A stretch of DNA of 27,259 bases from a virus. The notes below the pieces were generated by a model. That model saw nothing but the letters and a program-made list of their open reading frames with translations, searched no databases and was not told the DNA's origin. The translations under genes and the position numbers were made by a program. The stretch is taken from the IMG/VR virus record IMGVR_UViG_3300017782_000162, positions 1 to 27,259 of that record. One strand, 5' to 3'. Below, piece by piece: positions 12,799 through 18,596 of this stretch (the first letter of the stretch is position 1; the number at the start of each line of letters is the position of its first letter).

Positions 12799-12823
12799 AA
12801 AAGAGGGGGGAATTTCACCCCCC
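12799..12823 (-). terminator. Intrinsic terminator/attenuator after capsid genes
   Basis: On the minus strand GGGGGG (12818-12823) and CCCCCC (12805-12810) form a perfect six-pair GC stem with a seven-base loop, followed directly by TCTTTT. It lies between the probable decoration gene and the Lys-tailed gene, within the late operon. It would reduce transcription from capsid genes into tail and fibre genes. Confidence 0.78.
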
Positions 12824-12840
12824 AAAATCAATAACTAACC

Positions 12841-13263
12841 TTATGCAGGTGCGTGTCTAGGCTTACCTAGAATTACACTTGCAGCCATAGGTGTAGCTGT
12901 ACCATGCGTTCCACTGAAGTTCGCAACAACTCTTATATATCTACTATTACCTAGATATTCTAGCTCACTTACGCTAGGTGTCTCAGCATTGTCATCCAAT
13001 GTGAGAAAGTTGCCGTTAGCACCTAAAGTGCCATTAACATCTGCAGAAGTCGCATCTGACCAAGAAGAATTGTCATCAGATACTTCTAATTCAAATTCAA
13101 TCTTGTTAGTGCTACTTAGAGTGATACCTTCAACACCGCAATTAACAACTACTAAAGCATTTTCATACCCTTGTGTGTCAACTCCAACTCCGTTGGCATC
13201 CGCATCTAAAGCAGCAGGAACAACACTTGCTACGATTTTTAGATTATTACTTAAATCATTCAT
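12841..13263 (-). CDS. Probable capsid decoration/head protein
   Basis: This 140-residue protein lies immediately downstream of the major capsid gene, 11 bases from its stop. The sequence is beta-rich with repeated strands: Asn-Ala-Leu-Val-Val-Val-Asn near residue 35, Ile-Glu-Phe-Glu-Leu-Glu-Val-Ser-Asp-Asp-Asn-Ser-Ser-Trp at about 55-68, and Arg-Tyr-Ile-Arg-Val-Val-Ala-Asn-Phe-Ser-Gly-Thr near 107-118. The last part before the stop is Gly-Lys-Pro-Arg-His-Ala-Pro-Ala. Proteins of this pattern are common directly after HK97-type capsid genes and are often head decoration or stabilising proteins. It shares the capsid side of the hairpin at 12805-12823, consistent with high expression. The specific role is inferred from position. 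Confidence 0.68.
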   Translation of the reverse strand: MNDLSNNLKIVASVVPAALDADANGVGVDTQGYENALVVVNCGVEGITLSSTNKIEFELEVSDDNSSWSDATSADVNGTLGANGNFLTLDDNAETPSVSELEYLGNSRYIRVVANFSGTHGTATPMAASVILGKPRHAPA

Positions 13264-13274
13264 ATGTTATCTCC

Positions 13275-14489
13275 TTATGCTGATACTTTCTGTTTAACAA
13301 TGGCTTCAGCTTGTATAACCTGTCCACCTACTCTACGCCTTGCAATGTATCTTACATTACCAGTTGTAGCTTGTGTGAACGGATCTCTGAGAACCGCTAG
13401 TGATACACGATCTACGATCATATATGCTCGTCTGAAATCACCAAAGGCGATAGGATAAGCATTTGCACCAATGTCTGCCATGTCTGTAGCTTCAATGTAA
13501 GGATGACCTAGAATAGTGTTTATTGCACCACCTTCTAAATTCATGCCTGTTTGAAGGATATACTGACCTGCAGTGTCCTTTAGCTTTCTGATTGCAGAAA
13601 GAGTAGATCTGTTAAAAACAAATACACCATTCTTACCATAATCAGACTTAACGCCATGTACTAATGAAATTAAACCATCAGCAGTTAAAGCAGCACTTGC
13701 ACCACTATTAACTTCTGAGACTGAACTATTAGTCATGAAGCCTTCAGGTTTACCAACAGCATTACCAGTACAGAAAGCTGCACCTTCAGCTTTTGCAAAT
13801 TGCTCTGCAAACTCTGACTGCATTTCTGCTTCAAGATTAAAGACTGAATCTTCTAAATCTTGTTCTGATATATCCACCATTGCGTAATGCTCGTGAGCAG
13901 GTAGCTCTTCCAAGCCAACTTGCCAACCAGTAGTCTCTGATCTAGTTCCTGATTCGCTTACCCATTGAGCAGCAAATTGTCCAGTCCTTTTAGGGATCTG
14001 AATGGATCTCTGACCAGTTGATCTTACTCTAGCAATTTGTCTGATAGGTGAGATTTCAGTCACATCTTTGATCAACTCTCTCACATATTCAGCAGGTGCT
14101 AAGTAACCACCAGTAGAATCATTACTTACAGTAAGTGCTTTCTTCTCCATTGCATCAAGACCTTCAAGACCTTTTCTGCAATATGAATCCCATGCACCCA
14201 TATACTCATCTACAGCTTTAGTATCCATACCTGAATTAGGGCGTGTTAGCCTTGTTTCAAATTTTTCAACTGTTTCCTGTAGGTTCTTTTGTGATTGCTC
14301 TGCAGCCACTAGCTTCTGATTAACTTCTTCAAGAGTGTTTAATTTGCTCTCAATGTTAGCCATCTTCTGATCTAGTTCCGCAACGCTTTCACCTTTATCT
14401 AGCTTCTCAAGTCTCTCATCATTGACTTTCTTAAATTCTGAAAAAGTCTCTCCAAGATCTTGAATAGCTGTTTTTATATCTTCCGACAT
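13275..14489 (-). CDS. HK97-fold major capsid protein with N-terminal delta/scaffold domain
   Basis: This 404-residue protein has an N-terminal region (1-82) that is highly charged and coiled-coil, as in the HK97 delta domain that acts as internal scaffold and is removed by the prohead protease. The mature part begins after about residue 105-120. It carries Asn-Asp-Ser-Thr-Gly-Gly-Tyr-Leu-Ala-Pro (123-132), Leu-Ile-Lys-Asp-Val-Thr-Glu-Ile-Ser-Pro-Ile-Arg, and Ala-Gln-Trp-Val-Ser-Glu-Ser-Gly-Thr, all typical of phage_capsid HK97 family members, plus Phe-Cys-Thr-Gly-Asn-Ala-Val-Gly-Lys-Pro-Glu-Gly. The length is normal for the family. It follows the protease gene by 12 bases and has a clear ribosome site (GGAGA). 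The protein forms the icosahedral shell. Confidence 0.96.
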   Translation of the reverse strand: MSEDIKTAIQDLGETFSEFKKVNDERLEKLDKGESVAELDQKMANIESKLNTLEEVNQKLVAAEQSQKNLQETVEKFETRLTRPNSGMDTKAVDEYMGAWDSYCRKGLEGLDAMEKKALTVSNDSTGGYLAPAEYVRELIKDVTEISPIRQIARVRSTGQRSIQIPKRTGQFAAQWVSESGTRSETTGWQVGLEELPAHEHYAMVDISEQDLEDSVFNLEAEMQSEFAEQFAKAEGAAFCTGNAVGKPEGFMTNSSVSEVNSGASAALTADGLISLVHGVKSDYGKNGVFVFNRSTLSAIRKLKDTAGQYILQTGMNLEGGAINTILGHPYIEATDMADIGANAYPIAFGDFRRAYMIVDRVSLAVLRDPFTQATTGNVRYIARRRVGGQVIQAEAIVKQKVSA

Positions 14490-14501
14490 AATTATCTCCT
14501 A

Positions 14502-15419
14502 TTAAGATTTTAAGGTTAAAGTTAAGTTCTTTATGGCATCTACCAATTCAGCATTTTGATTCTCAGCTTCTCGCTGATTAACTTCAAAAGACTTAGTAAC
14601 TGCTGCTGCAGCCACTTTCGCTTCAGAACGGGATAGATGGAAAGCATCACGCAGCCCCTTTTCCCACTCTCTTATAGAAATCTCATCTCCTTTGACAGAC
14701 ATTACTGTTGCCTTAGGATTCATTGGAAAAGTTACCAATGAGACTTCCATTAAGTCTACTTCTTTAATAAGTCGCTTATTGCCACGCTTATCATATGAAA
14801 CTTGGTCAGGGTTTACTCTAAAGCCTATTGATAGACCATCAAGAGCTCCCATCTTTAATAATTCATAGGCTTCTGCACCTGCTTGTGTTTTAAGTGCTAA
14901 CCTACCTTTGACTACTAACCCGTGCTCATCTTCTTTGATTGAATCAAAGACACCAATAGGCATATCAGACTTATGCTGATATAAGAGCTTCACACTTTGG
15001 GGTTTTCTTCGTTTGAGTGATTTAGTAAAAGCTCCCGCTTCTATGACATCATTTCCTAGATCTTTGTTTCCAAAGACAGATCCATATCCTTGAAAAGTAC
15101 CATAATCTTTATCTTCTTCTTCATCTTGATAGGCTTTGATTTCTGACTTGATTTCTATAAATGACTTCACTTCCTCTCCTGTAAGCTCAGTGTATTCTTC
15201 ATGAGTCTTACATGGCATATAAACTGTATTACCATCTTCATCATGTGAGTGAGATCCTACACACCCTATTTCTTTAGCTCTTGCATTTGCTTCAACAGGA
15301 TTGTCAAAGACATCCTTTCTTATTTCTTCTTTGCTGTCATTCACACTGGAATATTCTGTAGAATCAGGCTGACTAGCCTTGACATCTATTTCATTGTTTG
15401 AATATTCTTCAACTGCCAT
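14502..15419 (-). CDS. Prohead maturation protease (S78/HK97) with Cys/His N-terminal module
   Basis: This 305-residue protein has the protease at about residues 105-245: Phe-Gln-Gly-Tyr-Gly-Ser-Val-Phe, Leu-Leu-Tyr-Gln-His (H149), Gly-Leu-Ser-Ile-Gly-Phe (S197) and Glu-Val-Ser-Leu-Val-Thr-Phe-Pro-Met-Asn (E225). These match the His/Ser/Glu catalytic layout of S78 proteases, which cleave scaffold and capsid delta domains. The extra N-terminus holds a compact module (about 38-80) with C53, H57, H59, C70 and H73, possibly metal-binding. The C-terminal 50 residues are helical. The start at ATG 15419 has GGGAG eight bases ahead. It is followed by the major capsid gene, the standard order. Confidence 0.93.
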   Translation of the reverse strand: MAVEEYSNNEIDVKASQPDSTEYSSVNDSKEEIRKDVFDNPVEANARAKEIGCVGSHSHDEDGNTVYMPCKTHEEYTELTGEEVKSFIEIKSEIKAYQDEEEDKDYGTFQGYGSVFGNKDLGNDVIEAGAFTKSLKRRKPQSVKLLYQHKSDMPIGVFDSIKEDEHGLVVKGRLALKTQAGAEAYELLKMGALDGLSIGFRVNPDQVSYDKRGNKRLIKEVDLMEVSLVTFPMNPKATVMSVKGDEISIREWEKGLRDAFHLSRSEAKVAAAAVTKSFEVNQREAENQNAELVDAIKNLTLTLKS

Positions 15420-15534
15420 AGTGTCAATCTCCCAAAATTATAAATCACTATATCTAGGATTTCTTGTTATATAGTATCTCAAGAGCAACTTTAGCACAAT
15501 ATGTAGTGATATTATAAAATAGTTCATTTTGTTC

Positions 15535-15564
15535 TTGCAGTGTATTCCAATTTGGGTTTATAAT
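15535..15564 (+). promoter_or_regulatory. Promoter of the lone rightward gene, with shared motif
   Basis: TTGCAG (15535-15540) and TATAAT (15559-15564) are separated by 18 bases. The spacer starts with TGTATTCCAATTTGG (15541-15555), which matches 14 of 15 bases in the early promoter at 22495-22509. The gene starts 43 bases downstream at 15607. Confidence 0.7.
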
Positions 15565-15606
15565 AGATTCATAATCAATTAAAAGCTCTTAGAGCAGGAC
15601 AATAAA

Positions 15607-16020
15607 ATGACAAACTCAACTAACATCTCAGACTTCATCAGCAACCTTGTTGATACAGAATTAGAACTAGAAGGCAGACTAGACATTCAAGTAGGCATGG
15701 CTGCTACTAGATCAAGTGGTTCTGATAGCTATCCTTATACTGTCACTGAAATCACTGGTAAGAAAGGTAATAGAACTATTACCCTAAGAAAAGATGATCA
15801 TAGACCTGATGGAAATCATAGTTTTGAATATGGTGGAAAGCAGTCTTATATCTATATCCCAAACCCTAACGGAGCTGAGCAATATGTTCAGGAAAAAAAC
15901 TGGGTACATGACAACACTTATAAAGTTTCATTTAAAAATGAAGCAACTAATAGATTCAGAAAAGGTCATGGATATATCCACTTTGGTACAAGAAGATATT
16001 ATCAAGATCCTTCCTTCTAA
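15607..16020 (+). CDS. Lone rightward moron-like gene, unknown function
   Basis: This 137-residue protein starts at ATG 15607 with AGGA eight bases ahead. It has a short polar helix (1-25), then a basic, beta-rich body: Ser-Tyr-Pro-Tyr-Thr-Val-Thr-Glu-Ile, Thr-Ile-Thr-Leu-Arg-Lys-Asp-Asp-His-Arg-Pro-Asp-Gly, Phe-Arg-Lys-Gly-His-Gly-Tyr-Ile-His-Phe-Gly, and the ending Arg-Arg-Tyr-Tyr-Gln-Asp-Pro-Ser-Phe. Small proteins with a Tyr-Tyr-x-Asp-Pro-Ser/His-Phe end are common in marine phage genomes but have no known function to me. It is the only rightward gene in the 22 kb leftward block, and has its own promoter and a strong terminator directly behind it. This arrangement fits a moron. Function unknown. 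Confidence 0.85.
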   Translation: MTNSTNISDFISNLVDTELELEGRLDIQVGMAATRSSGSDSYPYTVTEITGKKGNRTITLRKDDHRPDGNHSFEYGGKQSYIYIPNPNGAEQYVQEKNWVHDNTYKVSFKNEATNRFRKGHGYIHFGTRRYYQDPSF

Positions 16021-16032
16021 GGAGGGGTTTTT

Positions 16033-16449
16033 CTAAAGGGGGTCTATGACCCCTTTTCTTTTTCTAAGCTCAGTAGAGCTAAACTGGTGCTTCCTAGAGT
16101 TATAATAAACCTCTATTCCCATCTCTTCACATATCTGCTTTCCAGTAAAATATTGATCCATATATTCGGATCCAATGATCCTAATATCTAGGGGTAAGGT
16201 GTAAAGAATATCTCTTAGCTCCTGCTCTCTGTTATAGACAATAATGTCATCTACCCACTTGATAGCTTTGATCTGTATTTGCCTTTCTACTATGGATTGA
16301 ATTGGTTTATTCTTTTCAGGTCTATCTATTGAGGGATCTAACTGGATTGCTACAAGCAGGTGATCACATACAGCTTTAGCTTCTTCAAGCATTGCTATAT
16401 GTCCTGCGTGTAATAAATCAAAAGCTCCTGCTGTTATACCTTTCTTCAT
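16033..16449 (-). CDS. Cytidylyltransferase-like nucleotidyltransferase
   Basis: This 138-residue protein begins MKKGITAGAFDLLHAGHIAM. The Gly-Ala-Phe-Asp-Leu-Leu-His-Ala-Gly-His motif at residues 8-17 includes HAGH (14-17), the HxGH nucleotide-binding signature of the TagD/RfaE/PCT superfamily. The C-terminal Ser-Ser-Thr-Glu-Leu-Arg-Lys-Arg (about 124-131) matches the second, ISSTxIR-type motif. The length is close to glycerol-3-phosphate cytidylyltransferase. It would transfer CMP or AMP from NTP onto a phosphorylated sugar or polyol, giving an activated precursor for glycan or envelope synthesis. The substrate cannot be told from sequence. It lies in the late operon behind two tiny genes, and its stop (16033-16035) runs into the rightward gene's terminator stem. 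Confidence 0.87.
   Translation of the reverse strand: MKKGITAGAFDLLHAGHIAMLEEAKAVCDHLLVAIQLDPSIDRPEKNKPIQSIVERQIQIKAIKWVDDIIVYNREQELRDILYTLPLDIRIIGSEYMDQYFTGKQICEEMGIEVYYNSRKHQFSSTELRKRKGVIDPL
16035..16063 (+). terminator. Intrinsic terminator of the lone rightward gene
   Basis: A ten-pair stem (16035-16044 with 16048-16057, including one G-T pair) closes a three-base loop and is followed by a T run at 16059-16063. It begins 15 bases after the rightward stop codon. The stem overlaps the last codons and stop of the leftward cytidylyltransferase gene. Confidence 0.85.
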
Positions 16450-16453
16450 ATGT

Positions 16454-16519
16454 CTATATGTAAATATCTATTATTGTTCCTTTGTAAGATTCTATGAATC
16501 TATACTTTTTATACTTCAT
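16454..16519 (-). CDS. Possible 21-residue peptide gene
   Basis: A short frame starts at ATG 16519 in an ATGA overlap with the stop of the 57-residue gene and ends at TAG 16454-16456, a few bases ahead of the cytidylyltransferase start. It would encode a basic, aromatic peptide (MKYKKYRFIESYKGTIIDIY then I). Position and coupling are the only support; there is no separate ribosome site. It could be a coupling leader or not expressed at all. Confidence 0.3.
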   Translation of the reverse strand: MKYKKYRFIESYKGTIIDIYI

Positions 16520-16689
16520 CCATTCAATAGATACAACCCTTCAAACAACCAACTTAAAATCTCTTCTTCATCAGGATCTTTGGTCTTGTATGATCTTAAG
16601 AGTTTTCTTGCTGCTTTAATGTTTTCTACTGAGGGCTGATCTCCTTCTATTAGTTTGTTATATTTTACTTGTAGCTGATTGATATTCAT
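16516..16689 (-). CDS. Small helical protein, unknown
   Basis: This is a 57-residue frame whose ATG (16689) overlaps the stop of the MuF gene (TAATG). It encodes a charged, mainly helical protein: Leu-Gln-Val-Lys-Tyr-Asn-Lys-Leu-Ile-Glu, then Glu-Asn-Ile-Lys-Ala-Ala-Arg-Lys-Leu-Leu-Arg, an acidic Asp-Pro-Asp-Glu-Glu-Glu turn and a hydrophobic end (Trp-Leu-Phe-Glu-Gly-Leu-Tyr-Leu-Leu). There is no membrane segment. Two helices with a short linker could mediate protein binding. No family is recognised; the one-base overlap in the late operon is the reason to accept it. A role beside the MuF-metallopeptidase, for example as a partner, is speculation. Confidence 0.62.
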   Translation of the reverse strand: MNINQLQVKYNKLIEGDQPSVENIKAARKLLRSYKTKDPDEEEILSWLFEGLYLLNG

Positions 16690-18596
16690 TATCTAGGTTT
16701 CCCGAAGTTGAAGTTCCTTCCATGTTCCATAAAATCTTCTATCACCAATAAAAATTGTGGTGAAATCAAGGCATCATGACCGCCCTTAGCCCATAGTGCA
16801 AAGTTCTCAGCAAACCATTCTACAGGCTGACTGTTGCCATACTTTGAAGGACCCCAATAGGCTCTGCCAAGTGGACCTGTCTCTTTAAGTCCTAGATTAT
16901 ATTGAACTCTGTTTTTAATAGCTTCTTCAGCAAAACCTGAGTATCTCTCAAACATTGCAGGTTCAAGAGTATTCATATAAGAAGCTAGATCTGTAAAATC
17001 TAAATGCAATGATTGATGAACATGATGACCATACTCATGATACATAAGAGCCTTAAATTCATCTACACCATTATCCATATACGCCTTGACAGAGTAAGGA
17101 ATATCTTTAGCATCATCAGCTCTTGTCCATTTTGATAGTTTCATGTAGTCAGGTTTAGATGCTTCTGTAGCTGCATCACCAATTTCCTTTACAAGATCCT
17201 CTGCAGTCTCAGCAGAAGCATAGGCTATTTTTTTGCTCATGAAATACTTTCTAACATTTTTAAGATTTATATTCATGACACCATCACCCATACTTGCGTT
17301 CATTCTTTTATTTCTACCTGCACTTTTTAAACCTCTTAAGGGGGGTATACCAAAGGCTTCAGACATTTTATTCATATCTCCTAAGGCTTCGTCTAGTGCT
17401 TCAAAGAACATCTTAGACTCAAATTCTGTATATCCTGCGTTCTTTAATTGTGTTTTTGTGATTGCAGTTCTTCCAAAGTCTCTTGCATGAGTTCCTCTAA
17501 ATCGGTGAATAGCATCACCTGACTTAGCACTTTGCCTTGCATTAAAAAACGGATCTGAAGCTAAAGCTCTTGGATTTTTCTGATTGGCTACTCCCCACTT
17601 CTTAGAGTTATTCTTAATTGTCTCTTGAATCCTTTTTAAAGCATTACCTGATCCTAATGCTCTTGCTACAGTGTCTCTGAAGTTTATTCCTTGCGGTGTA
17701 AATCCACCTCTTGTCATCTTAGGTACATATTTTGGAACAGTGTCAGTTATGCCATCTACTGAATCACCTGCTAGATCTCCATCTAATTGATCTTCTGCTT
17801 CTACATAGACAACAGTGCATCTACAGTTAATAACATTCTTAGCACCACCTGCAGGATCTCCTGCATATGCCATCCTAGCTCCTGCTACAAGGAACTTCTC
17901 ATCCATGCCTACAATAGATCCATTTACTTCAGCATGAAAAGATCTTGTTCTCTCATCAGAAGTAGCCACCCACTTCTTGACCATCTCTATTCCTAGATCT
18001 CCCTGAAGCTGCTCATGGTATTTGTGATTAGAGAATGAAGCTGCATTGTGCGTTTCTGTTCTTGCTATTAGATTAGCTCTTCTAAGACTGATGGGTAAGA
18101 ACTGATTAGCTACATTCCTTGTGATCTGATCTAAAGTTAAGTTGTCAGCTCTGCCTTGCCCTATAAGCCTGAGGATCTTCTTAGACATATCATCAGCTAT
18201 ACCTGATAGAACAAACTCCTTAGATCCAAAATAAAGAGCTATCATTGATTCAAATTCTTTGGATCTGCCAAATACAAACGCTTCCTGAGACTTAAATAGT
18301 CCTTTGTAGAGCTCTTCATTACCCTTATAGACTGCAAGATGCACTCTTCTGTAGTGACTCATCATTACTGGAAAGAGATCTTCTTTTAGTCTTTGTGATG
18401 CTGCCTGAGGTTCATAGATCCCTGTAGTCTTATATAAGTAGAGATTGGTATTAGTGAACTTCCTGAATAGGTTAGATAGGTTCTTATTACATCTCTTAGA
18501 AAGATTATTAATAAGCACTCTCTGCTTTCTAGCTTCTAGCCTAGAGTTTACTCTGCCCCTTTTAAAGGTATGAAATTGCTTAGTCTTTAGTTTCAT
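16689..18596 (-). CDS. MuF-type head morphogenesis protein fused to HExxH metallopeptidase-like domain
   Basis: This 635-residue protein has a helical basic N-terminus (1-150) and a MuF/SPP1 gp7 core at about 155-265: Leu-Ile-Ala-Arg-Thr-Glu-Thr-His-Asn-Ala (176-185), Thr-Ser-Asp-Glu-Arg-Thr-Arg (212-218) and Asn-Cys-Arg-Cys (257-260). A linker (270-340) leads to a C-terminal domain with HEYGH at 520-524, a HExxH zinc motif, and PVEWFAENFA at 591-600 supplying a glutamate (E593 or E597) as third ligand, as in gluzincin-type enzymes. MuF proteins are minor head proteins bound near the portal, and some carry C-terminal toxin or enzyme domains. This one is far longer than plain MuF. Its start overlaps the portal stop. 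A virion-carried protease delivered to the host is inference. Confidence 0.9.
   Translation of the reverse strand: MKLKTKQFHTFKRGRVNSRLEARKQRVLINNLSKRCNKNLSNLFRKFTNTNLYLYKTTGIYEPQAASQRLKEDLFPVMMSHYRRVHLAVYKGNEELYKGLFKSQEAFVFGRSKEFESMIALYFGSKEFVLSGIADDMSKKILRLIGQGRADNLTLDQITRNVANQFLPISLRRANLIARTETHNAASFSNHKYHEQLQGDLGIEMVKKWVATSDERTRSFHAEVNGSIVGMDEKFLVAGARMAYAGDPAGGAKNVINCRCTVVYVEAEDQLDGDLAGDSVDGITDTVPKYVPKMTRGGFTPQGINFRDTVARALGSGNALKRIQETIKNNSKKWGVANQKNPRALASDPFFNARQSAKSGDAIHRFRGTHARDFGRTAITKTQLKNAGYTEFESKMFFEALDEALGDMNKMSEAFGIPPLRGLKSAGRNKRMNASMGDGVMNINLKNVRKYFMSKKIAYASAETAEDLVKEIGDAATEASKPDYMKLSKWTRADDAKDIPYSVKAYMDNGVDEFKALMYHEYGHHVHQSLHLDFTDLASYMNTLEPAMFERYSGFAEEAIKNRVQYNLGLKETGPLGRAYWGPSKYGNSQPVEWFAENFALWAKGGHDALISPQFLLVIEDFMEHGRNFNFGKPR

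Noticed and set aside
15420-15534. Second leftward promoter ahead of the prohead protease
   Set aside because: TATAAT-like boxes occur, but none has a convincing -35 box at 16-18 bases in this AT-rich stretch.
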